This document shows, one piece after another, positions 1 to 11,012 of a stretch of DNA of 14,828 nucleotides. Positions within the stretch are counted from its first letter, which is position 1. Each line of letters starts with the position of its first letter. The notes under the pieces are model-generated. The model did no database searches. It saw only the letters and a program-made list of their open reading frames with translations, and was not told the origin of the DNA. The DNA lies in contig JAISPN010000037.1 in NCBI GenBank assembly GCA_031274845.1, positions 1 through 14,828 on the forward strand, given 5' to 3'. The position numbers and the translations under genes were made by a program. This stretch comes from Acidobacteriaceae bacterium. GTDB lineage: Bacteria > Acidobacteriota > Vicinamibacteria > Vicinamibacterales > CAVVIG01.

Positions 1-113
1 TGAAGCCGGTCGGTGACGAAGTCGTGATACGTCGACACGACGAGCGCAAATCTCAATCCCGTACTCGATCCACTCGCTTCGATCACACGCACGCTACTGC
101 CCTTCTCCGCCAT
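1..113 (-). CDS. ribH: 6,7-dimethyl-8-ribityllumazine synthase, 5' part only
   Basis: This is the N-terminal 37 codons of a gene leaving the window at its left edge. The reading starts at an ATG (complement of 111-113). It contains VIEASGSSTGLRFALVVSTYHDFVTDRL, whose segment GLRFALVVS followed by DFVTDRL matches the first beta strand and helix of lumazine synthases (typical pattern RFAIVVSRFNDFIT.RL). The enzyme condenses 5-amino-6-ribitylamino-uracil with dihydroxybutanone phosphate, the penultimate step of riboflavin synthesis, in the cytoplasm. The aromatic residue that stacks on the substrate (Phe in Bacillus subtilis) would be Tyr29 here, followed by His30 instead of the common Asn. No strong Shine-Dalgarno is visible; a GGACG lies about 7 bases upstream. 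Identification rests on about 30 residues, so it is probable, not certain. Confidence 0.8.
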   Translation of the reverse strand, partial: MAEKGSSVRVIEASGSSTGLRFALVVSTYHDFVTDRL

Positions 114-162
114 GTCAGCGTCCGCACAGAAATAACCGCGCGTTCGCTCTCGCGCGAGAAAA

Positions 163-168
163 AGTATA
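163..168 (-). promoter_or_regulatory. Possible -10 element for ribH
   Basis: On the minus strand TATACT lies about 50 bases before the ribH ATG, followed by a T-rich tract and a 12-bp perfect palindrome TCTCGCGCGAGA (148-159). No convincing -35 hexamer is seen at 16-18 bases. The 114-221 gap also holds a small dyad CACGC-TGAC-GCGTG (197-210) just after the SulP stop, which could be a weak terminator. The element is suggested by sequence only. Confidence 0.3.
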
Positions 169-221
169 TCCCACCGCTTTGTCCACTTCGGCGTACCACG
201 CTGACGCGTGAATGATGACGC

Positions 222-1874
222 TTACGCGCCGAGCGACTGATGCGCGCGCGCCAGCGCGTCTTCGACGCTATCGAAGATGTTCTTCGCGCCAAGCTCGCTC
301 AGGAGCGGCGATGCGGTGAGTGCGCCGAGCGGTTGCGCTTGCACTTCGGTGACCAGCACCTCGCTCCCCGCGCGGCGGCTCCGGCGGATGACGTCGCTTA
401 ACGCGTGCAGCCCTGTCGAATCGAGCGCGGGCACGGCGCGCATCCGGATGATGAGCACCCGTGGACGTTCCGAGATACCGTCAAGTGTTTCGCGAAACGC
501 TTCGACGGCGCCAAAGAAAAAGGGACCGTTGATTTCAAAAATGCTCACGCCCGGCGGAATCGCGTGGCGCCACGGCTCCATCTCGTCCGCGTGCGTCGTG
601 TCATCGTCCGTGTCTCCGGAGATGATGTTGACCTCGGTGACGGAGGCCATCCGGCGGATGAACAGGAAGGCCGCCAGCACCATCCCCACCGAGATCGCCA
701 CGGTCAGATCGACCAGCACGGTGAGGCCGAACGTCGTGAGCAAGACGGCCACGTCGCTCTTGGGCGCGTGCAATTCGGCGCGGAACGTCCGCCACTCGCT
801 CATGTGATACGCCACGACGACCAAAATCGCGGCGAGCGTCGCCAGTGGAATCAGCGCGGCGTATTGCCCGAAGAACAGCGTGATGAGTAACAGCACCACG
901 GCGTGCGTCATCCCCGCGATGGGCGTCCGGCCGCCGTTCTTCACGTTTGTCGCCGTCCGGGCGATCGCGCCGGTCGCGGGAATCCCGCCAAAGAGCGGCG
1001 ACGCGATGTTCGCGATCCCTTGCGCCACAAGCTCCATGTTCGACCGGTGACGGCCGCCGATCATGCCGTCGGCGACGACCGCCGAGAGGAGCGATTCGAT
1101 CGCCGCGAGCATGGCGATCGTGAACGCCGGTCCCACGAGCGCGTTCACTTCCGCGATGGTGAGGTGCGGCGCGTGCGGGCGCGGAAACGCCGAGCTCAGC
1201 GCGCCAAAGTGACTGCCGATCGTTTCCACCGGCACGCCGAACAGATGGACGCCGACGGTCGACACGATGAGCGCGACGAAGGGACCGGGAATGCGCTGAT
1301 TCAGTTTTGGCCAGAGGATGATGATCGCCAGCGAAACGGCCGCGACACCGACGGCGGCAGGAGTCACCGCATCGAGGTGCTCGATGAACGCCAGCCACTT
1401 CGCGAGAAACTCGGCGGGCACATCGCCCATGCGCAGCCCCAGGAGATCTTTAATCTGCCCCGAGAAAATGATCACCGCGATGCCGCTCGTGAACCCGATG
1501 ATCACCGGATGCGGAATGAACTTGATCGCGGTGCCGAATTTGGCGACGCCCATGATCACGAGCAGCACGCCGGCCATGAGCGTCGCGACGGTGAGTCCAT
1601 CGATGCCGTACTTCTGCACGATGCCGTAGACGATCACGACAAACGCGCCCGTCGGCCCGCCGATCTGCACACGCGATCCGCCAAGCGCGGAGATGAGGAA
1701 GCCGGCGACGATCGCGGTCCAGAGGCCACGGTCTGGCGTCACGCCGCTGGCAATCGCGAAGGCGATGGCGAGCGGAATCGCCACGATACCAACGATCGCG
1801 CCCGCGACGAGATCGCGACCGAACTGAACCCGGTCGTAGGTGCGCAGCGTTGAGATGAGTTTCGGGATGAACAT
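222..1874 (-). CDS. SulP family inorganic anion transporter with C-terminal STAS domain
   Basis: The 550-residue protein is a typical full-length SulP/SLC26 permease. Residues about 15-410 are a run of hydrophobic helices. They include DLVAGAIVGIVAIPLAIAFA (21-40) and GGSRVQIGGPTGAFVVIV, the classic sulfate-transporter region with the half-helix that lines the anion site. An acidic stretch (SGDTDDDTTHADEME) links to a STAS domain at about 443-550 with the signature ALDSTGLHAL (Asp485-Ser486). Family members import sulfate, bicarbonate, dicarboxylates or other anions by proton or sodium symport across the inner membrane; the substrate cannot be read here. The start is supported by AAGGG six bases before the ATG. 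No sulfate-assimilation or carbonic anhydrase gene is adjacent, so context does not narrow the substrate. Confidence 0.95.
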   Translation of the reverse strand: MFIPKLISTLRTYDRVQFGRDLVAGAIVGIVAIPLAIAFAIASGVTPDRGLWTAIVAGFLISALGGSRVQIGGPTGAFVVIVYGIVQKYGIDGLTVATLMAGVLLVIMGVAKFGTAIKFIPHPVIIGFTSGIAVIIFSGQIKDLLGLRMGDVPAEFLAKWLAFIEHLDAVTPAAVGVAAVSLAIIILWPKLNQRIPGPFVALIVSTVGVHLFGVPVETIGSHFGALSSAFPRPHAPHLTIAEVNALVGPAFTIAMLAAIESLLSAVVADGMIGGRHRSNMELVAQGIANIASPLFGGIPATGAIARTATNVKNGGRTPIAGMTHAVVLLLITLFFGQYAALIPLATLAAILVVVAYHMSEWRTFRAELHAPKSDVAVLLTTFGLTVLVDLTVAISVGMVLAAFLFIRRMASVTEVNIISGDTDDDTTHADEMEPWRHAIPPGVSIFEINGPFFFGAVEAFRETLDGISERPRVLIIRMRAVPALDSTGLHALSDVIRRSRRAGSEVLVTEVQAQPLGALTASPLLSELGAKNIFDSVEDALARAHQSLGA

Positions 1875-1960
1875 GTTCAGCCCTTGTCACTCCCGCTGAA
1901 CATCACGGGACGACGTCTCGATGCGGCGCAGAAGGTCGTGCGAAACACCGTCGGCGGCGA

Positions 1961-2134
1961 TCAGAAGGGAAACGGATACATCAGCCATCCAAGGACGATG
2001 GCCGAACCGATGAAGCTCACAAAGAGCGTCGCGCCGAAGCGAACCTGTTCGGCCACCGTGTCTTTCGAGAGCAGCGCGAACACCAGCGAGACGAAGAAGG
2101 CAAACAGGACGAGCAGCGCGAGGTGACTGTGCAT
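1961..2134 (-). CDS. 57-residue hydrophobic membrane protein
   Basis: A small ORF, MHSHLALLVLFAFFVSLVFA..., with two predicted membrane helices at about residues 4-22 and 32-52. They are separated by a short polar loop (SKDTVAEQVRFG), and the protein ends in LMYPFPF. It begins nine bases after the stop of the preceding minus-strand gene, without a strong Shine-Dalgarno, so it is probably translated as the last gene of the three-gene membrane cluster. Its hydrophobic pattern is not a by-product of another gene on either strand, since the overlapping ORFs look like shadow translations. I do not recognise a named family and assign no function. Confidence 0.65.
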   Translation of the reverse strand: MHSHLALLVLFAFFVSLVFALLSKDTVAEQVRFGATLFVSFIGSAIVLGWLMYPFPF

Positions 2135-2142
2135 CTTCGGTG

Positions 2143-2544
2143 TTATTTGCGGCCAAGCGCGATGTCGTACGCGTCGATGACGACGAGCAGGTTGAGCAGT
2201 CCGGCCACGATGAGGAATGCGTTGCCGTATTCGTAGGTCACGGCGCGCACGTCGCCAGCCCCGGCGCCAACCATCGTGGCGATGAAGTACGGCAGGCCGA
2301 TGCCGAGATTCGCCAGCCCGGCAAGACCGACGAGCGGATCGGACAGATCGAAGGGAAACAGCCGCCCGTGCACGGCCAGTCCGATCGCGAACATCACCGG
2401 AAGCACGACAAGAAACATCAGCCCCTTCACGCGCCGCCCCTGCCACACATGTCCCGCGCCGGGAATCGCCCACGAGGCCAGACAGAGGAGCATGAGCGCG
2501 CCCGGCTGAGGCTGCTCTATTGTTTTCGCCGTTTTCGCTGCCAC
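2143..2544 (-). CDS. Small multi-pass membrane protein (GxGHxxQGR motif)
   Basis: The 133-residue protein has a short polar N-terminus (MAAKTAKTIEQPQPG) and then three to four hydrophobic segments. The first contains PGAGHVWQGRRVKGLMF, a motif type seen in small TM2-like and DUF6677-like membrane proteins (family name from memory). A later segment reads ATMVGAGAGDVRAVTYEYGNAFLIVAGLLNLLVVIDAYDIALGRK. The pattern of a Tyr-Gly-Asn-containing helix followed by a leucine-rich helix ending in IDAYDIALG is distinctive. The start codon is GTG, not ATG (complement of 2542-2544). A GAGGT sits about 13 bases upstream inside the end of the previous gene, and an alternative ATG is Met18. The six-base gap to the upstream gene indicates co-transcription. 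Role unknown. Confidence 0.75.
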   Translation of the reverse strand: MAAKTAKTIEQPQPGALMLLCLASWAIPGAGHVWQGRRVKGLMFLVVLPVMFAIGLAVHGRLFPFDLSDPLVGLAGLANLGIGLPYFIATMVGAGAGDVRAVTYEYGNAFLIVAGLLNLLVVIDAYDIALGRK

Positions 2545-2550
2545 GATTCG

Positions 2551-3042
2551 TTAGTGTACCTCGACTGCTGTTGTCGCCGTGCTCACGCGCGTCACGATCC
2601 AGGCAATCACCCCGCCGAGCGGCACCGCCAAAAGCGCGCGCAGCGCGTTCGCGGGCATCACACCGGTCGACCACTCGTAGACGAGCGTGGCCGCCGTCGG
2701 CACGGCGGCGACACATAGCGCCAGACGAAGCACGTCCCGATCGGGCGCCCGGCGTCGGCCTCGCATCGCCACGGCGACCGCCGCCAAGGCGGCCCCGGCA
2801 TACAGCCCCGCGCAACGGGCACAGACCGGCATCTGCACGCCGCTGACAAAAAACGACCGCTCCGGCCGCTGATGGCAGATGACGGCCCCCACGCCGTACA
2901 TGGCTGCTGTCATAAAGACGGCAGGCCGCGTCACCGGTTGGCGAGCCGCAATCACTGGGACGGCGACCAAGGCGCTCATCCAGAGGACGGCACACGCGGC
3001 AAACAGGGCGCGGCCTTTCGTTGCGACAAAATTTCTCAGCAT
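2551..3042 (-). CDS. DUF2085 family membrane protein
   Basis: The 163-residue integral membrane protein carries the DUF2085 hallmark CHQRPERSFFVSGVQMPVCA then RCAGLYAG: Cys56-His57-Gln58, Arg59, Arg62, Cys74 and Cys77. The spacing matches the conserved family pattern CHQ...RSF...G.Q.P.CARC.G.Y.G. The Cys/His set could bind a metal or be redox-active. The family has no established function that I know of. An N-terminal helix (about 11-33) precedes the motif, and two or three helices follow. It is the first gene of a minus-strand cluster of three membrane proteins. Its ATG lies in AT-rich sequence with no Shine-Dalgarno, which suggests a leaderless or weakly initiated message. It diverges from the tetR-efflux operon. 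Confidence 0.88.
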   Translation of the reverse strand: MLRNFVATKGRALFAACAVLWMSALVAVPVIAARQPVTRPAVFMTAAMYGVGAVICHQRPERSFFVSGVQMPVCARCAGLYAGAALAAVAVAMRGRRRAPDRDVLRLALCVAAVPTAATLVYEWSTGVMPANALRALLAVPLGGVIAWIVTRVSTATTAVEVH

Positions 3043-3098
3043 TTAATGGAATAAATATTTGTACTGGAAAGATTTACGTGGCTTCAAAACTTTTCTGC

Positions 3099-3129
3099 TT
3101 GCTTTTCGTCCTAACGTCGTTAGTAAAAT
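3099..3129 (+). promoter_or_regulatory. Candidate promoter of the tetR-efflux operon
   Basis: TTGCTT (3099-3104) and TAAAAT (3124-3129) are separated by 19 bases; a slightly shifted TAGTAA (3121-3126) gives a 16-base spacer. The whole 3043-3174 divergent region is far richer in A/T than its surroundings, as expected of a promoter region. One palindromic box lies between the hexamers and another begins at the end of the -10, so a bound repressor would block RNA polymerase. Inferred from sequence only. Confidence 0.45.
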
Positions 3130-3155
3130 GAACACCGTTCAATAAACACTGTTCA
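3111..3155 (+). promoter_or_regulatory. Three tandem 13-bp palindromic boxes (putative TetR operators)
   Basis: Three 13-bp dyads share the core AAC-N3-GTT. Box 1 is CTAACGTCGTTAG (3111-3123, perfect arms). Box 2 is TGAACACCGTTCA (3129-3141, perfect arms). Box 3 is TAAACACTGTTCA (3143-3155, one mismatch between its arms). Centres are 18 and then 14 bases apart. They sit immediately upstream of the TetR gene (ATG at 3175) and overlap its likely promoter, which is the usual geometry for autorepression by a TetR dimer. The binding protein is inferred from position; nothing in the sequence proves it. Confidence 0.6.
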
Positions 3156-3174
3156 ACTTTTCTGCATCTCCGAT

Positions 3175-3882
3175 ATGGGCATCAAAGAACGTCACGAACG
3201 CGACCGGGAGTCGGTTCGCCGCGCCATCCTCGACGCGGCGTGCGAGCTCTTCGTCGCCGACGGCTATCAAAACGTCTCGATCCGAAAGATCGCCGAACGC
3301 GTCGAATACAGTCCAGCGGCCATCTACTCGTACTTCCCGTCCAAGGACGACATCTTCTTCGCGCTCGCGGAAGAAGGGTTCCGGCTGCTGCACACGACGC
3401 ACAATCGCTACCTCGACCTCGACACGCTGCCGCCGGAGGCGCGAATCCGCACGCTGTTTCTGAGTCTCTACGAGTTCAGCGTCGAACACCCCGAATATTT
3501 CGCGCTCATGTTTATCGATCGCCACGTGCCGCGCATCAGCCGCGAATACGAACGCTTCGCCTTCGCACGCGAGATGAAAACACAGCTCATTGTGGAGGTG
3601 CAACGGGCGATCGATGCCGGCGTGTTCAGCCCCGGTGTGCACCCGTATATCGCCTTCCGCATTCTCTCAGCCGCCGTCATCGGCGTCAGCCTGACACGTT
3701 TGTCCGGCCGGCTCGCGCCGGGCGAAAACGCCGACGACCTGATCCGCGACACGCTCGACGTCACCGTTGCCGGCCTGCGCGCCGGCGTCACGCTGGTATC
3801 GAAAACCGACCAATGTTTTCTCAATGAGCCCGAGAGCGAGGCTTTCGCGGCACCCGCTTCACCACAGGAGCTCGGTTCATGA
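3175..3882 (+). CDS. TetR/AcrR family transcriptional regulator
   Basis: The 235-residue protein has an N-terminal TetR DNA-binding domain (about 14-62): RRAILDAACELFVADGYQNV, then the helix-turn-helix SIRKIAERVEYSPAAIYSYF and PSKDDIFFAL. These match the family consensus closely. The all-helical C-terminal part (about 75-215) binds ligand and dimerises. A hydrophilic C-terminal tail, ESEAFAAPASPQELGS, follows. It is the first gene of the efflux operon, and its stop overlaps the adaptor's start (ATGA), so the two are probably translationally coupled. It likely represses this operon and responds to a pump substrate; the ligand is unknown. No Shine-Dalgarno precedes the ATG, and no earlier in-frame start is available. 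Confidence 0.93.
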   Translation: MGIKERHERDRESVRRAILDAACELFVADGYQNVSIRKIAERVEYSPAAIYSYFPSKDDIFFALAEEGFRLLHTTHNRYLDLDTLPPEARIRTLFLSLYEFSVEHPEYFALMFIDRHVPRISREYERFAFAREMKTQLIVEVQRAIDAGVFSPGVHPYIAFRILSAAVIGVSLTRLSGRLAPGENADDLIRDTLDVTVAGLRAGVTLVSKTDQCFLNEPESEAFAAPASPQELGS

Positions 3883-5078
3883 TTCGTGTGCTTCGTTTGC
3901 TTACCTTCCTCACCGTCTCGATGTCCATTGGCGCGTTGAACGTTGCGTGCGGGACCGCCAACGGCAACACTCCCAATCAGCCACCGCCGGCCAAGCCCGC
4001 CGTCGCCGTCGCCGCCACGGCGGCCGTCGAACAGCCAGTCACCCACTTCATCACGGCCAGCGGGACGCTGCTTGCCGAAGAACAAGCGAGCGTCGCGGCT
4101 GAAGTCAGCGGACGCGTGGTTGAAACGCCGATCGAACGCGGCACTCCGATTGAAGCGGGCGCCGTGCTCATCCGCATCGCCGCCACGGAATCGGAGGCGC
4201 AGGCGCGCGAAGCCGAAGCCAACGCGGAGCAAATCGTCGTGCGGCTCGGCCTTAAATCTGGTGAGGCCTTCAATGTCGAGGCGGTGCCGGAAGTGCAAAA
4301 CGCCAAGGCGGCATACGACCTCGCCAAAAGTGAGTTCACGCGCATTCAGGCGTTGCTCGACCAACGCGTGGTCTCGCAGTCGGAATTCGACCAGAGCCGG
4401 ACGCAAATGGAAGCGACACGGCAACAGTACGAAGCGACCAAGAACAACATGGCCCAGCAGTATCAGTCGCTCCTCGCGGCACGCGCGCGCGTCACGGTGG
4501 CCCAAAAAGCACTCGCCGACACCGTGGTCCGCGCGCCGTTCACCGGTCTGGTGGCCGAGCGTGTCGTGTCGGTCGGCGACTACGTGAACAAAGGCACCAA
4601 GGTCGCGGTCGTGGTCCGCGTAAATCCGCTGCGCGTCCAGCTGACCGTGCCGGAACAGTCGGTCTCGGCCGTCACGGTCGGCGCGCCGGTCTCGTTCTCG
4701 GTCGATGCCTACCCGAACCGCCAGTTCACCGGCACCGTGCGGTATGTGTCGCCGGTGCTCACGGAAAATCAACGCGCGCTCACCCTCGAAGCCGTCGTCC
4801 CGAACGGCTCTGGCGAACTCAAGCCGGGTCTCTTTGCCACCGCGCGGATCGAACGCCCCACCAAGGTCAACGCGGTCGTCGTCCCAGCCGCGGCCGTGCG
4901 CACCGCCGGCGGCAATAGCCGCGTGTTCGTCGTGAGCGGCGACCATGTCGAGGAACGGCTGGTCACGATCGGCCAAACGATCGACACGATGGTGGAGATC
5001 ACGACCGGTCTCACGGCTGGCGAGCGTGTCGCCACCACCAACGTGGCCCAACTCTCTGACGGAACGAAGGTGTCGTAG
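3879..5078 (+). CDS. RND efflux periplasmic adaptor subunit (MFP/HlyD-like)
   Basis: The 399-residue membrane-fusion protein links the inner-membrane RND pump to the outer-membrane channel. An N-terminal signal (about 1-23) ends at Cys24 in LNVAC, an imperfect lipobox, so lipoprotein anchoring is possible. A Pro/Ala-rich linker follows. The first lipoyl half is at about 60-105 (GTLLAEEQASVAAEVSGRVV), then a coiled-coil hairpin to about 210. The second lipoyl half contains VVRAPFTGLVAERVVSVGDY (217-236). Beta-barrel and membrane-proximal domains run to the end (LKPGLFATARIERP, VVVPAAAVRTAGGNSRVFVV). This order matches AcrA/MexA-type adaptors. It starts inside the regulator's stop codon and is followed after two bases by the permease. 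Pump specificity cannot be inferred. Confidence 0.95.
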   Translation: MIRVLRLLTFLTVSMSIGALNVACGTANGNTPNQPPPAKPAVAVAATAAVEQPVTHFITASGTLLAEEQASVAAEVSGRVVETPIERGTPIEAGAVLIRIAATESEAQAREAEANAEQIVVRLGLKSGEAFNVEAVPEVQNAKAAYDLAKSEFTRIQALLDQRVVSQSEFDQSRTQMEATRQQYEATKNNMAQQYQSLLAARARVTVAQKALADTVVRAPFTGLVAERVVSVGDYVNKGTKVAVVVRVNPLRVQLTVPEQSVSAVTVGAPVSFSVDAYPNRQFTGTVRYVSPVLTENQRALTLEAVVPNGSGELKPGLFATARIERPTKVNAVVVPAAAVRTAGGNSRVFVVSGDHVEERLVTIGQTIDTMVEITTGLTAGERVATTNVAQLSDGTKVS

Positions 5079-5080
5079 TC

Positions 5081-9763
<4,683 letters not shown>

Positions 9764-9785
9764 CGCCTCTTCGCGTCGATCAACA

Positions 9786-9827
9786 ACGGCGTGACGGCCC
9801 TCCGCTTTGGAAAAGCCGTCACGCCGT
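9786..9827. terminator. Strong 13-bp hairpin after the efflux operon
   Basis: ACGGCGTGACGGC (9786-9798) and its exact reverse complement GCCGTCACGCCGT (9815-9827) flank a 16-base loop. It starts 23 bases after the fusion stop and lies 31 bases beyond the stop of the convergent minus-strand gene. It could therefore serve as a bidirectional terminator or 3'-end stabiliser. There is no U-tract in the plus direction. Read from the minus strand, the loop begins TTTTCC but the stem is not followed by a U run either, so it is not a canonical intrinsic terminator. Confidence 0.55.
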
Positions 9828-9857
9828 CACGATGTACACGTAGAAAGTGCTCTCGCG

Positions 9858-10043
9858 TCAGGATGCGAGCACGTCCGCTTCAAGCAGCATCCGCACATAG
9901 CGGGCATACGGAATCCCCTTCGCTTTGGCCTTGGCTCGCACTGCCGCCATCAGCGGTGCCGGTAGCCGCATATTCAACGCTGCGGTCTTCGGAGCGATTT
10001 CAAAACGCATCGGTCGAAACTGCGACAGGTCGTATTCCGACAA
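9858..10043 (-). CDS. CopG/BrnA-like antitoxin, no toxin partner
   Basis: The 61-residue protein (SEYDLSQFRPMRFEI...) ends in ALNMRLPAPLMAAVRAKAKA, KGIPYARYVRMLLEADV. The DLSQF.P.RFE lead and the ribbon-helix-helix pattern (N.RLP..L..A.. followed by GIPY.R..R..LE) are typical of CopG-type antitoxins of BrnT-BrnA pairs. Such proteins bind operator DNA through a beta strand and neutralise a small RNase. The most likely start is TTG at 10041-10043, 14 bases after the upstream kinase stop (complement of 10058-10060), with AGGA overlapping that stop. ATG at 10008-10010 would cut off the conserved lead, and an upstream ATG at 10160 would force a 100-base overlap with the kinase. No BrnT-like toxin is found nearby, so it is an orphan, possibly a regulator or a remnant. 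It appears to be the last gene of the minus-strand operon. Confidence 0.7.
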   Translation of the reverse strand: MSEYDLSQFRPMRFEIAPKTAALNMRLPAPLMAAVRAKAKAKGIPYARYVRMLLEADVLAS

Positions 10044-10057
10044 GTCGCTGTCTCGTC

Positions 10058-11002
10058 CTACTGCAGCGGCACCCGGAGCGGCGCGAAGTGTTGTTCGTAG
10101 CGCGTCATGAACTCGCTGAACGTGTAGGCGTGGCTTTGTCCGCCAAGATGCTCGAGGCAATACGTGGCCGCGACGCTGCCTAACTGCGCGGCGACGTCGT
10201 ACGGAAGCCCCAGCGCAATCCCCTTCATCAACCCGCCGCGGAACGCATCGCCAACACCGGTGGGATCGACAATCCGTGACGGCACGACGACCGCGACATC
10301 GTGACGTCCGTCGCGCGTGATGATGCTCGATCCATGCTCACCGCGAGTCACCACCAGCACGTCGACCTGCGCGAGCAGATCGGCCTCGCTCAGTTCCGTT
10401 TTCTGCTTCAGGATTTCGTACTCGTAGTCGTTGCAGATGAGCACGGACGCCCCCTTCAGCCCGGCGGCCAGTTCGTCGCCGGTCATGCGCGCGCACTGCT
10501 GTCCAGGATCGAAGATGAAGGGAATCTCAAGACTGCGGCATTCGTTGGCGTACTGAATCATCGCGACGGGATCGTTTGGCGAGATGATCGCCAGGCGGCA
10601 CTCTTTCACCGTTCGAAACGAGAGCTCTCCCGCGTGCGCCATCGCGCCCGGATAAAACGACGCGATCTGATTGTTCGTCTCGTCGGTGCTGCAGAAGAAG
10701 GACGCCGTGAACTTGCCGCGCACCTGCTTGATGTGCGAGGTATCGACGCCGGCCGCGTCGAGCCAGGCGCGATAGTCGCTAAAGTCCTCACCCGCCGTCG
10801 CCATCACGACGGGACGCTCGCCGAGCAGCGCCAACGTGTAGGCGATGTTCGGCGCGCAGCCGCCTCGACGCTTGTCCATCGTGTCGACGAGGAAACTCAG
10901 GCTCAGCCGCTTCAGGTGCTCCGGTAACAGAAGCTCGGTGAACTTCCCCGGAAACGACATCAAGTAATCAAACGCAATCGATCCAGTGACGACGATGGAC
11001 AT
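10058..11002 (-). CDS. adoK: Adenosine kinase, PfkB/ribokinase family (mycobacterial AdoK type)
   Basis: The 314-residue PfkB sugar kinase resembles Mycobacterium tuberculosis adenosine kinase along its length, by recall: TGSIAFDYLMSFPGKF at the start, LLPEHL..LSLSFLVD, RGGCAPNIAY, IASFYPGAM, FDPGQQCARMTGDEL, ICNDYEYEIL. The PfkB signature is DPTGVGDAFRGGL with the catalytic base Asp252. It would phosphorylate adenosine to AMP using ATP in the cytoplasm. It starts ten bases after mtnP, with AGGA overlapping the mtnP stop. The pairing with methylthioadenosine phosphorylase fits salvage of the adenosine moiety released by methyl-transfer chemistry. Other ribokinase-family substrates cannot be fully excluded, though the mycobacterial-type motifs argue for adenosine. 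Confidence 0.85.
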   Translation of the reverse strand: MSIVVTGSIAFDYLMSFPGKFTELLLPEHLKRLSLSFLVDTMDKRRGGCAPNIAYTLALLGERPVVMATAGEDFSDYRAWLDAAGVDTSHIKQVRGKFTASFFCSTDETNNQIASFYPGAMAHAGELSFRTVKECRLAIISPNDPVAMIQYANECRSLEIPFIFDPGQQCARMTGDELAAGLKGASVLICNDYEYEILKQKTELSEADLLAQVDVLVVTRGEHGSSIITRDGRHDVAVVVPSRIVDPTGVGDAFRGGLMKGIALGLPYDVAAQLGSVAATYCLEHLGGQSHAYTFSEFMTRYEQHFAPLRVPLQ

Positions 11003-11012
11003 GCTTCGAATC

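Noticed and set aside
148..159. 12-bp palindrome TCTCGCGCGAGA before ribH as an operator
   Set aside because: Alternating CG palindromes are frequent by chance in GC-rich DNA, and there is only one copy.
903..1853. 316-codon plus-strand ORF opposite SulP
   Set aside because: The translation is an Arg/His/Asp-rich shadow sequence, while the opposite strand is a clear transporter.
1961..2995. 344-codon minus ORF covering the small membrane genes
   Set aside because: Only its last 57 codons have protein-like character; the earlier part is a shadow of the DUF2085 and GxGH genes in another frame.
3468..5051. 527-codon minus-strand ORF opposite tetR and the adaptor
   Set aside because: Its composition is rich in Arg/His/Asp/Gly with no recognisable fold, and it lies antisense to two well-identified genes; it reflects high-GC codon bias.
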